Assembly: GCA_913061315.1 (NCBI GenBank)
Contig: CAJXUC010000015.1
Span: 1-64,000 of the forward strand
DNA from: an uncultured Gammaproteobacteria bacterium
Lineage (GTDB): Bacteria; Pseudomonadota; Gammaproteobacteria; GCA-001735895
Reading direction: 5' to 3'
DNA length: 64,000 nt
In this document: piece after piece, positions 8,302-16,818 of the stretch
Numbering within the stretch: the stretch's first letter is position 1
How the letters are laid out: each line of letters starts with the position of its first letter
Made by a program: the position numbers and the translations under genes
Notes under the pieces: model-generated
Databases searched by the model: none
Told to the model about the DNA's origin: nothing
What the model saw: the letters and a program-made list of their open reading frames with translations, nothing else

Positions 8302-9456
8302 ATGTGTATTCCAGATAATATCAGCAACCTGAGCGTTTCAAAGAAACTATCAATTTGGCAGGTACCCAGCCACCAGCTTTGCACATTAATAGGCATGTGT
8401 ATCGATGTGCCTTATATACGTAAACTTCGAAAACGGTTTCCAACAATAACTGCAGATATTCAAGGGGACACCGACTATGAACTGCATGCATTTTGTGTGA
8501 ACGCATGTTTAGACAAAAACCTATTGTCAATGCGTCTCAATAAACATCTAAATCGTTCTTACCAAACTTTTGTGATTGCATTAAGACAACACAAAACAGA
8601 TCAGGCCATTGAATCATTTTGGCGCTCAACCGATTTAACTGATGAGCGTCAAATTGCAGGATTTTGCTGGGCAATACTGACCAGCCAATATGTAAGCACA
8701 GAGATCAAAAATAAGTTATACGGAGAAATACACATGTTATCGCATGCCACGGGGCAAGTGCTTCGTATTGAGCAAAAAAAACTAGCCATAGAAAATGAAC
8801 GCTTGTTAGTAGAACAACCCAAACAAGCACGAGCTCTTTTGAGGCATCAAACGCGCTATGAAAATCAACAAGAAATTAACAAATCACTCGAAAATCAAAT
8901 CATCACTTTGAAGCAAAAACTATCCGAAAAAGATAATACCCCCATTAATTCTTCAGACAGAAAATTAAATGAACTTCTTAAAAACTATGAAAAGACCATC
9001 TGGTCTCAACATGCTCAAATCGTACAATTACAAATTAAACTCGAGCATCAGGAAGAAGAATATAAAGCGCTAAAAGCCAACCATGCTAACAGCCCAAAAC
9101 TAGTGAATGAAACCGATGATAGCAGCACGAGCGTCATTCCTTTCAGCTCTGATCTGTGTGGAAAAAGTATTCTGTACGTCGGTGGTTTTTCGCGTCATAA
9201 GGATCGTTTTAAACAATTAATCGAATCGATTAATGGTCAATTCCTTTACCACGATGGTGGTATGGAGCAGTCAACGCATCTGTTAAACATGATGGTTAAA
9301 AAAGCTGACGCCGTTTTCTGCCCGATCGACTGCATCAGCCATGGCGCAGTGGGACGTATCAAATCGTTGACTAAAACAGAATGTAAAGATTGCATCTTTC
9401 TGCGGAGCCCTAGCCTTACCTCTTTTAAAAAAGAAGTTATGCAATATGCTTCTTAA
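8302..9456 (+). CDS. DUF2325 domain protein, probably iron-regulated
   Basis: About 384 residues. The N-terminal half is helical, the middle (roughly 150-260) is a Q/K/E-rich coiled coil, and the last 100 residues form a DUF2325 domain (SILYVGGFSRHKDRFKQLIE, LYHDGGMEQS, ADAVFCPIDCISHGAV). The domain has Cys residues in FCPIDC and KDCIF. GGAG at 8292-8295 is 6 nt from ATG 8302, which is therefore preferred over ATG 8299 and TTG 8290. Two Fur-like boxes upstream link it to iron. The biochemical function of DUF2325 is not established; related proteins occur near heme and iron genes in Gammaproteobacteria, but that is from memory. Confidence 0.85.
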   Translation: MCIPDNISNLSVSKKLSIWQVPSHQLCTLIGMCIDVPYIRKLRKRFPTITADIQGDTDYELHAFCVNACLDKNLLSMRLNKHLNRSYQTFVIALRQHKTDQAIESFWRSTDLTDERQIAGFCWAILTSQYVSTEIKNKLYGEIHMLSHATGQVLRIEQKKLAIENERLLVEQPKQARALLRHQTRYENQQEINKSLENQIITLKQKLSEKDNTPINSSDRKLNELLKNYEKTIWSQHAQIVQLQIKLEHQEEEYKALKANHANSPKLVNETDDSSTSVIPFSSDLCGKSILYVGGFSRHKDRFKQLIESINGQFLYHDGGMEQSTHLLNMMVKKADAVFCPIDCISHGAVGRIKSLTKTECKDCIFLRSPSLTSFKKEVMQYAS

Positions 9457-9981
9457 GTTCGATTACTCAGAATTAAACAATGTTAAGCCGCCAATGGTAA
9501 AGATACAGAAAAATTATTTCATTTTACCATCGACACCTATCGATGCTATTGATGTCAACACTGTCTTATCTTTGGGTTAGCTTTTATTAATTTCACTATT
9601 TATGACTATCGTTTATTAGCTTTTTTGTAAAAAAGATCAACATTCTCTGCCGACTTTAATTCATTCTTTTCCCTCCGTTTCATCAACATTTCACACAGCA
9701 ACGTCCTAGGAAGCACTCTCCAACGGTAACGATCCCAACTAGCCAAATGAGACATAGGTTTCTCCATCATCTCATTAACAGGCTCTGGCTTACATCACAT
9801 CAAGGTACTGACACTTGAACTCAGATAACCACCGCCTAAAATAAAGGGGACCAGGAGTACATTGAAATGATTTTAATATGTCAGTAATTATCTATTCTTA
9901 ATCAGGTATTCTAAGGTGAATATTATCGGTATTCCCTATATATTACCGACTCTATTCAATCTATTTCTGCTGAGGTATGAA
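9457..9981. other. Intergenic region around the 49-aa gene
   Basis: Apart from the small minus-strand gene at 9606-9755, I see no further gene, repeat or clear terminator in these 525 bp. Confidence 0.4.
9606..9755 (-). CDS. Small basic protein (49 aa), unknown
   Basis: A short reading frame with coding character: ATG 9755 is preceded by GGAG with 6-nt spacing, and the protein is rich in W, R and K (SWDRYRWRVLPRTLL, then EMLMKRREK). ATGs at 9770 and 9767 would extend it by 4-5 residues. It lies convergent to and just past the DUF2325 gene. I do not recognise the family. A cytosolic, possibly nucleic-acid-binding role is only a guess from charge. Confidence 0.45.
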   Translation of the reverse strand: MSHLASWDRYRWRVLPRTLLCEMLMKRREKNELKSAENVDLFYKKANKR

Positions 9982-10527
9982 ATGACTTTTTCATTCGACC
10001 AGTTCGTCATCGAGGCCAGAGCGGCTGTAGTCACCGAAAAACCAACTCAAGCAATACGCCTGCTAATACAAAAAGCGCTGGAAATAAAGGAGACCCTCGT
10101 CACCAAAAACCCTCTCGAAAAAAATGCTGATGAAATAATGCTATTTGAAGACGATACTGTTTCAGTCTGGATCTGCCGATTTGATCCTTACAATGTTGTT
10201 CCACCACATGAGCATAAAATGAATGCTTTTATTGGCGTTTTCCAAGGTAAAGAGAAACACCATTTTTTTAAAAACGACGCCAACGGTCTCCAGTATAAGT
10301 CCACTCAAATCATTGAAGCTGGACAGATGACTTCTATTGGTACAGATGGTCTTCATGCGGTAGTCGCAGAAGGTCAGGAAGATTGTTACTCGCTCCACAT
10401 CTATACGGGGCCTCTGTCAAAGGTTAAACGTTCATTGTTTGATTGGGATACGGGGCAAGCATTAGAATTTACCGATATGAATTTTCAACGATTAAAAAGA
10501 TCACCTAATGAATTAGAACTCAGCTAG
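9982..10527 (+). CDS. Cupin, cysteine-dioxygenase-like thiol dioxygenase
   Basis: 181-residue cupin of the cysteine dioxygenase superfamily. The non-heme iron triad is His76 and His78 (VPPHEHKMNAF) and His125 (DGLHAVV), followed by YSLHIYTGPL, which matches the Y-x-x-H/LHIY region of thiol dioxygenases. Likely reaction is O2-dependent oxidation of a small thiol to a sulfinate; cysteine and 3-mercaptopropionate are both possible. TGAGG 6 nt before ATG 9982 supports this start; the longer GTG-started frame adds an implausible hydrophobic leader. Confidence 0.75.
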   Translation: MTFSFDQFVIEARAAVVTEKPTQAIRLLIQKALEIKETLVTKNPLEKNADEIMLFEDDTVSVWICRFDPYNVVPPHEHKMNAFIGVFQGKEKHHFFKNDANGLQYKSTQIIEAGQMTSIGTDGLHAVVAEGQEDCYSLHIYTGPLSKVKRSLFDWDTGQALEFTDMNFQRLKRSPNELELS

Positions 10528-10547
10528 CAAACTGTGAAGTTAAGGGG

Positions 10548-10766
10548 TCAGTCATACTGTTGAAACGTTCTGAAATAATCAAAAAACTGGAAGAAAATTT
10601 GATACCCTGCGCCCAAATGGAATCGATTCGGCAACCTCCAAGGATTTTTTTTGATAATGGTTGAGTCTATACGATCCACCAGACAGGTTATATGAGCGGT
10701 AGTATAAATTTCGGCATCAGAAATAGAGATTGCTCTTAGATTATGATTAAATTCGACTTCATACAT
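10548..10766 (-). CDS. Small ORF of 72 aa, doubtful
   Basis: ATG-started frame filling the gap between the convergent cupin and prolyl-tRNA deacylase genes. It has no ribosome binding site and no recognised motif, and is rich in F, Y, I and H. It may be a chance ORF or a fragment. Confidence 0.25.
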   Translation of the reverse strand: MYEVEFNHNLRAISISDAEIYTTAHITCLVDRIDSTIIKKNPWRLPNRFHLGAGYQIFFQFFDYFRTFQQYD

Positions 10767-10824
10767 TGCGATTTAAAAGGAACACTGATTGGCATAACTA
10801 TGCTGCCGCCTTTGCCCGTTAACG

Positions 10825-11371
10825 TTACAAAAACACCCATGTTGGCTTAACACCAATCTTGTTAAAAAACACGTCGAGCCCATCCACGTCTATCTCAAGC
10901 GTAAGATCATTGACCAACGGGTGAACATAAAGTTTTCGACAGTTTTTCAGGCCTGAGTCGATAAAAAGCTCAACGCCATTCTTAACACCCGTGATCATCG
11001 ATAGCGACGAAACAGCTCCTGGACGAATACCCAAATTTTCTAATAGGCGATCGGCAGAGCCAAAAGATAAGCGTCCAGTTCCTAATCGATCAGACAAAGC
11101 TTTGAGGTTAATTCGTCTGTCTTGTTTTCACCACCAGCAGAATATGTCGCTTTTTTTTATCGCGCAAATACAGATTTTTAATATGCCCCCCACCCTGACT
11201 AGAAGACAAGAATTGTGATTCGACTTTCTTTGCATCGTCTACCGTTTTCAGGGCAACGTGATCGAAGCGCTGATATTGAATACCCCACTGCTCCAATCGC
11301 ACCATAATCTCGTCAGATGAAACAGGTAAACTGTCCTGATTTTTTGAGGTGGCGTCTAGAGTGTTGTCCAT
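10825..11371 (-). pseudogene. Frameshifted prolyl-tRNA deacylase (YbaK/ProX type)
   Basis: Two adjacent frames together encode one aminoacyl-tRNA editing protein. The first (11371-11108) has WGIQYQRFDHVALKTVDDA and GGHIKNLYLRDKKKRH. The second (from about 11125 to 10825) continues with LKALSDRLGTGRLSFGS, LLENLGIRPGAVSSL and HPLVNDLTLEI. Joining them needs removal of one A in the AAAA run of GTGGTGAAAACAAG near 11126, giving VVKQDRRINLKAL, which matches ProX proteins across the join. These enzymes hydrolyse mischarged Ala-tRNA(Pro). The homopolymer site makes a sequencing error a real alternative to a true lesion. Confidence 0.85.
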
Positions 11372-11733
11372 ATGTCGCCTTCTATAATGCTCTGTTGATC
11401 AAAATGCCATGCTTCAATTAATGGAAACTTTATTGTTAGAAACAAAGCATAGCGCCAACTGTAAAAACTAAAGTGATCATTGGGTTGCAGTTTACCTAAA
11501 TTCTATACCTAATGAGAGGCGTCACAATTCAAGATCAAACCTTTGGGATTTCACTGGTGAAAGCTGAAAATTAAAATGATTGCCGATTTCATTCATAGTG
11601 TAACCTCAACCATAGATCGGTCACAATTAAATCAAAATCCTGACCTACATCAGAGTGACTTAAGTGATCCGTCACCGTATTGAGTAGGCAGGCAATATCC
11701 ATTGCCTGATTGGTTACATCAAAGAGCTTAAAC
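11372..11733. other. Intergenic region, nothing recognised
   Basis: About 360 bp between divergent genes. It must contain promoters for both sides, but I see no coding remnant, strong hairpin or known operator. Confidence 0.4.
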
Positions 11734-12588
11734 ATGTTACAAGAGATAAAGCAGCCTATTTCTCAGGCTGAATTACGGACCCGAGTGTTTAGGGGAGAGA
11801 TACTACATTTCACCCAAATACCGGCAATAAATGAATTTTGTGCCATTGCCCGCCAAATTTGTAAATTGACGCTGGAAAACACAGATCCGGTCAACTCTCA
11901 TCGGGCTGGAAGTTACGATCATTGGTTAAAGGCCATTTATCAGTATCAACTAGCTGCACAGAAAGAAGCACAGTGCAAAAAAGCATTCTCGGAAGCATTG
12001 CAAAACATTGGTTTAAAGCTTGATGAAACTTTTTGCGATCGATTTGTTTTTCGGGTGGTGCCACCCCAAACCGAAAAATCTGAGGGTGCAAATAGCTGGC
12101 TTGAAACCCACCGAGATACTTGGGGTGCAGGAGTTTATCAACAAATAAACTGGTGGGGCCCAGTGTATTCTTATTCGGCAGGCAATGGCATAGAGTTTTA
12201 TCCCGATCACTTTAAACAACCCATAGCCAATACCTCTGCCGAATGGCGATATGAGCAATTTGCAAGTGCACGCCAAGTCCAATCAGCCGAGTTAAAGCCA
12301 AAATTTAAACCCATACCATCCGTACTAGAAAAACCAAAGGGCCCTATTTTTAAACCCACGATTAAGCCCGGTGAGTTATTGTGTTTTTCTGCGGCTCATT
12401 TACATGGCTCTAGCACAAACGTGACCAATCTTACTCGATTTAGCTATGAAACAAGGACCGTGAATTGCCAGGATATTCAGTCGGGTGAAAAAGCGCCCAA
12501 TGTCGATAACAGCTCAAATGCACAATTGCTTAAATTATTTAAAAATCTATCAGACAACAGTCCTTTGACTAAAACCCATTTTGACTGA
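11734..12588 (+). CDS. Fe(II)/2-oxoglutarate-type oxygenase, PhyH-like
   Basis: 284-residue protein with a double-stranded beta-helix oxygenase signature: His126-x-Asp128 in WLETHRDTW, distal His224 in AAHLHGSSTN and Arg235 in LTRFSYETR. The AAAGAG sequence about 8 nt before ATG 11734 supports this start over the TTG at 11710. The segment between the iron motifs is tryptophan-rich (NWWGPVYSY) and holds a loop with FKPTIKPGELLCFS, the usual turn before the distal His. Cytosolic. It has no operon partner, so the substrate is unknown. It differs clearly from the PhyH proteins at 5338 and 36016. Confidence 0.8.
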   Translation: MLQEIKQPISQAELRTRVFRGEILHFTQIPAINEFCAIARQICKLTLENTDPVNSHRAGSYDHWLKAIYQYQLAAQKEAQCKKAFSEALQNIGLKLDETFCDRFVFRVVPPQTEKSEGANSWLETHRDTWGAGVYQQINWWGPVYSYSAGNGIEFYPDHFKQPIANTSAEWRYEQFASARQVQSAELKPKFKPIPSVLEKPKGPIFKPTIKPGELLCFSAAHLHGSSTNVTNLTRFSYETRTVNCQDIQSGEKAPNVDNSSNAQLLKLFKNLSDNSPLTKTHFD

Positions 12589-12761
12589 ATAAAATAACAA
12601 GATTAAAGCAATGGTAACAATGAACGCAGTGGACTAAAAATAGAGGGTTAGTGATCCGTTGAATCATTACAATGAACAACCTTACCTCTTAGGCCTGCAT
12701 GCGGTATTGAATTAGCTATTCCATTTTGAATAAACGAACTGTTTGGAACCACCGTTAAAAA

Positions 12762-13088
12762 CTAAGCAAAAAACCGACAAATTTTCCAATAGGTAATAAG
12801 ACCATCGCTATGCTCTGCATAAAACATGACCGTTGAAGGCCCTTTCCCTTCTTCAGCAGCACTGTGGGTTCCGACCATATAACTCTCTGTTTCTCGAATG
12901 ATATGAAAATCACCAATACGAATAATACCTGCAGTAGCCCATTCTCACGTTTCTGATTTTTCTTGTGAATGACCATTTGATTCTACAAAATTAAAACTAT
13001 CAGATAAAATTGCGCCCAAATAATTGAAATCTTGTGTTTCAAGTGTTTTATCCCAAGCCTCTAAGGCTTGTTTAGCGGTTAGGGTCAT
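12762..13088 (-). pseudogene. SnoaL/NTF2-like protein with internal TGA
   Basis: ATG 13088 opens a frame reading MTLTAKQALEAWDKTLETQD, NYLGAILSDSFNFVESNGHS, then TGA at 12945-12947, then in the same frame EWATAGIIRIGDFHIIRETE, MVGTHSAAEEGKG and VMFYAEHSDGLITYWKI to a stop at 12762. Total 108 residues, the size and pattern of a SnoaL-like (NTF2 fold) single-domain protein. Only one codon interrupts it, so a recent nonsense change (for example CGA or TGG to TGA) or a base error is likely. The family includes isomerases and many uncharacterised proteins. Confidence 0.75.
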
Positions 13089-13587
13089 AATGGTTCTCTA
13101 TCTGGTTAAAATAAAAAATGGCCTATCGTAGTATTAGACTAAAAATTAAGAGTCGTCAGTAAGGTTTGGACGATTCGAATATTTTTAGCCTATCCATAAT
13201 TATTAAAAAAAGAAATAACACCACTTATACTTTTAAATTAAATTCATAAGATTAAGCATACCAATGACTATCCTCTTTATACTCTAAATCAGACCATTAA
13301 ATGCCTCAATATTAGTCTCAGACTCCGGGTTATGGGTAATTTAGCACCAATTCTTCAAGAACCCTAGCAGGCACTATACGTTCCATTTTTAACAAATTGA
13401 AGCTCTTTTGAACGCTATAAATCCAAATATTTTAACCGGACAAAATATAAAATAGTTTGTAGGTTCTGATTTTTTTCAAAGTAGTGACACATTTAAATCA
13501 GGTTCGATAAAAAAAAGGGGGCGGTGCCCCATAAAAAAATTCCAGTGGTTCACTGCCCGCATCAATAACATGTACTAACGACCAATT
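13089..13587. other. Intergenic region, mostly AT-rich
   Basis: About 500 bp. It contains the terminator of the gamma-glutamyltransferase gene (13509-13530) and otherwise no gene I can support. Confidence 0.45.
13509..13530 (-). terminator. Terminator of gamma-glutamyltransferase gene
   Basis: On the minus strand GGGGC-ACC-GCCCC is followed by C and an eight-T run, about 60 nt past the ggt stop. Short but GC-pure stem. Confidence 0.7.
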
Positions 13588-15330
13588 TTATTGACCCATC
13601 GCACGACCAACACGTCGTGGATCAGCACCACCCTGCAAGCCTTCGCTATTGATTGTAATGCCGTGCAACCCCGAGTTTAAATCTCGAACACTAATTTTAT
13701 GACCCAACGCTTGAAGTGCATCTTTTAGCTTTGCTGCATCCGTATTTTTTTCCAGATCCGTTCCACCATTGCGATTAATAAAATGTGGCAAGCTGATTGC
13801 CTTTTGAATATCCATATTCCATTCAAGTACGCCTAACATTGTTTTTGCGACATAGTTAATGATACGGCTACCCCCCGGTGAACCGATCACCATTGATAGA
13901 TTGTCGTTTTCATCAAAGACCATAAAAGGCGACATGGAACTTCTAGGCCGTTTCCCTGGCTGCACACGATTAGCGATTAACCGGCCATCTTTTGCTTCGC
14001 TGAATGAAAAATCAGTGAGCTGGTTGTTGAGCAAAAATCCATGCACCATCACGGTGGAGCCGAAGGCCATTTCAATACTGGATGTCATTGAGAAGCCATT
14101 ACCCATCTTGTCGACAATACTAAAATGTGTTGTGCTGGGTTGCTCAGGGGACTTTGACACCAACCAATTGGCATCTGCGTTGGGTGGAATACCGGGAGAC
14201 GCCTTTCCCATATCTTGGACGCCTATAAGTTTAGCGCGATCGCTTAAATAATCAGCATCGATCAAGCCCTCAACCGGAACAGCCACAAAGTCAGCATCAG
14301 CCATATATTTGTCTCGATCAGCATAGGCCAATTTCCCTGCTTGAGTAAAAAGATGAACCGCTTCTGCAGACAAAGGTTGGTACTGATTTAAATTTTTACC
14401 TTCAAGCAGCTTCAAAATTTGAATAACCGTCATACCACCCGATGTGGGCGGACCCATGCCACAAATTTTGAAAGCTTTGTATGGCGCGCAAACAGGAGGT
14501 CGTTCAATGGCTTCATAAGCTAACATATCATCAATGGTAATCAGTCCTGGGTTATCTGCTGCAGTGTTACGCGCTGCATTAACAATATCCAACGCAATTT
14601 GACCTTTATAAAAACCACTCGAGCCAAGCAACGCAATTCTTCTGAATGTCATCGCAAGCGCTGGGTTTCGCTTGATTACACCAGCCTGCAATGGTTTGCC
14701 ATCAGGGAAAAAATAATTCCAGCTAGCTTCATAGCGCCCTAGTGCCGGGTTTGTTCCTCTGGCAATAGACGCCCCTAGTTTTGGAGAGATCTCAAAACCG
14801 TCTTCAGAAAGCTTGATTGCATCTTCAAACAATTCAGCCCAAGGAAGCTTACCGTGTTGTTGATGGACTTTTTCCATCATAGCGACAACCCCCGGAACAC
14901 CGACAGCTCGGCCACCCGCCAGAGCGTTCCACCAGTTCATATTAGCTCCGTCCTGCTGGAAAAGTTTACCATCGGCCGCCATAGGGGCTTTTTCTCGTCC
15001 ATCAAAACTTTGCAACGATTTGTTTGCCTTGTCCCAATAGAGAGCAAATGCACCGCCACCAATCCCGCTCGACTCAGGCTCAACCAAAGTCAGAACCATT
15101 TGAACAGCAATGGCAGCATCAATCGCACTGCCCCCTTTCGCCAACATTCGCATACCGGCCTCGCTTGCGTAAGGGTTTGCAGACGAAACCATGTAATGTT
15201 TTGATTTAACGAGTTTTTGTTCGATACGGCCATTACCAAACTCTGGATAGCGTGCTTCTTTGGCCACTAGCGTTGAAGTAGTTAGCGAAAGACTGATGGC
15301 TGCAACCATTATTGAAATCGACTTATTCAT
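13588..15330 (-). CDS. ggt: Gamma-glutamyltransferase precursor
   Basis: Periplasmic enzyme that cleaves gamma-glutamyl bonds, chiefly in glutathione, and can transfer the gamma-glutamyl group. The N-terminus from ATG 15330 is a signal peptide (MNKSISIMVAAISLSL). Autoproteolysis motif PS-TTHFSIVD places the nucleophile Thr at about residue 400, splitting a large and a small subunit. Other family motifs: SSGIGGGAFALYW, FDGREKAP, GMGPPTSGGMTVIQ and GSPGGSRI. The length (about 580) is normal. ATG 15342 is an alternative start; neither has a good ribosome binding site. Monocistronic. Confidence 0.95.
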   Translation of the reverse strand: MNKSISIMVAAISLSLTTSTLVAKEARYPEFGNGRIEQKLVKSKHYMVSSANPYASEAGMRMLAKGGSAIDAAIAVQMVLTLVEPESSGIGGGAFALYWDKANKSLQSFDGREKAPMAADGKLFQQDGANMNWWNALAGGRAVGVPGVVAMMEKVHQQHGKLPWAELFEDAIKLSEDGFEISPKLGASIARGTNPALGRYEASWNYFFPDGKPLQAGVIKRNPALAMTFRRIALLGSSGFYKGQIALDIVNAARNTAADNPGLITIDDMLAYEAIERPPVCAPYKAFKICGMGPPTSGGMTVIQILKLLEGKNLNQYQPLSAEAVHLFTQAGKLAYADRDKYMADADFVAVPVEGLIDADYLSDRAKLIGVQDMGKASPGIPPNADANWLVSKSPEQPSTTHFSIVDKMGNGFSMTSSIEMAFGSTVMVHGFLLNNQLTDFSFSEAKDGRLIANRVQPGKRPRSSMSPFMVFDENDNLSMVIGSPGGSRIINYVAKTMLGVLEWNMDIQKAISLPHFINRNGGTDLEKNTDAAKLKDALQALGHKISVRDLNSGLHGITINSEGLQGGADPRRVGRAMGQ

Positions 15331-15342
15331 ATAAAAAACCAT

Positions 15343-15699
15343 TTTGTTGGGAGGTTATCTTGAGCTCACTTCAGAAAATCATAAAATTCCTATTGAGTAA
15401 TGTCAATTGCCAGAATCCAATCAAAAAATCAAAAAGTCACTAATACACGAAAATGCTTTTAGCTCTCCACAGAACCTTTAAACCGATAAAATCCTCATTG
15501 AGTCTATACCAACGACAACTTGGCATTTTTGGATAAATGTGAACGGTGAGACTAAACTGTTAAATTTAATCTCCAATACATCTACATTTTTTGCCAATTA
15601 ATTCCCTATTCCACTGACATGCAAACTAATTTATCCTAAGGGAAGGTTTATCATTCAATATGATTGGTAGATTCAATTTAAATAAAGACTATAAAAACA
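15343..15699. other. Intergenic region between divergent ggt and kinase genes
   Basis: About 360 bp, AT-rich. It should contain both promoters. I see no repeat, operator or coding remnant that I can support. Confidence 0.4.
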
Positions 15700-16752
15700 A
15701 TGAAAAAATTTAACCCAGATGATCTTAGATTCAATCCTCCCAATTTTGATGAAAATATATTACAACACTGTTTGTACGAAAATTATGGCATTACTGGTCA
15801 CTTCAAAACTCTGGCTGGTGAACGCGATCAAAATGTGAGTGTTACAACACAGCAGGGCCAACAATATATTTTTAAAATTTCTAGCTTTGATGAGTTAAAC
15901 GAATCAATTGATTTGCAAATTCAGGCACTATTATATTTAGAAAAAAATGACCCTCAATTATCCGTACCACGTCAAATTAGAAACCAGTCTGGTCAGTCCT
16001 ATAGCACGTTAATCAGCGAGAACGGACACACCCATCTAGCGAGGTTATTAAGCTATGTTGAAGGCATTCCAATTAGTGAGTTCGACCATCTACCGCTTGA
16101 TGCAATCAAAGAAGTTGGCAACATCACGGGGAGAGTTTGTGCTGGTTTAAGAAGTTTCAACCATTCGGCTGCTAGCCATTTTATGCCATGGGATAGCTTG
16201 AACGAACTGATTTTTACTGACGAATTACGTCAAAATTACACCCCAGATGATTTCAAGCCATTAGCCGAAGGGCACCTAATGCGGTTACAAGCCTATACTA
16301 TGCCGAAGCTATTGGCTCTCCCACGACAAGTCATTCATAACGATGGGCATTCAGGCAATATTATGTGCTCTCCAGACAGTCCCCAAAATGTCACTGGTGT
16401 TATCGATTTTGGTGACCTAGTTTTAGGGCCAGTTGTGGTCGATTTAGCGGTCTGCCTCAATAGTATGATCGATCATAATTCTGATATATTAGGTGCCACA
16501 GCAGCCATGCTGGAAGGTTATCAAAAGCATACCGTTATTCCTGACAATCAGTTAAAACTCCTCTATGACGCACTTGCAGTACGAAGTATTTTAACGGTGC
16601 AACTTTTATACTATCGCACCATACATCATGCTCACGATGTGCAAAAATTACTCGAAGAAGATTTTTCAGGTACGATTGAAAAAGCCAAAATATTCCTTGG
16701 ATTTGATCGTGATGTTTTTATTGATTATATTTCATCCATTAAGCCTCAGTAA
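15700..16752 (+). CDS. APH-family small-molecule kinase (phosphotransferase)
   Basis: 350-residue aminoglycoside-phosphotransferase/choline-kinase fold. Catalytic loop VIHNDGHSGNIMCS (Brenner motif HxDxxxxN) and metal motif GVIDFGDL are intact; QYIFKISSF supplies the ATP-binding Lys. It is followed after 66 bp by a class-III PLP enzyme on the same strand. In animals a kinase of this fold (hydroxylysine kinase) and a class-III PLP phospho-lyase act in sequence on hydroxylysine, and bacterial gene pairs of this type are common. The natural substrate is inferred only as a hydroxylated amine or amino acid. Confidence 0.82.
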   Translation: MKKFNPDDLRFNPPNFDENILQHCLYENYGITGHFKTLAGERDQNVSVTTQQGQQYIFKISSFDELNESIDLQIQALLYLEKNDPQLSVPRQIRNQSGQSYSTLISENGHTHLARLLSYVEGIPISEFDHLPLDAIKEVGNITGRVCAGLRSFNHSAASHFMPWDSLNELIFTDELRQNYTPDDFKPLAEGHLMRLQAYTMPKLLALPRQVIHNDGHSGNIMCSPDSPQNVTGVIDFGDLVLGPVVVDLAVCLNSMIDHNSDILGATAAMLEGYQKHTVIPDNQLKLLYDALAVRSILTVQLLYYRTIHHAHDVQKLLEEDFSGTIEKAKIFLGFDRDVFIDYISSIKPQ

Positions 16753-16818
16753 TCAAGGCATTTATTGTTATCAATCGCCATTTAATTTGAACCTTATTGC
16801 CGACCATTTGAGTTTTTA

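Noticed and set aside
12755..12976. 73-codon minus-strand ORF
   Set aside because: It is in a different frame from the SnoaL-like pseudogene, whose frame has the better protein signal.
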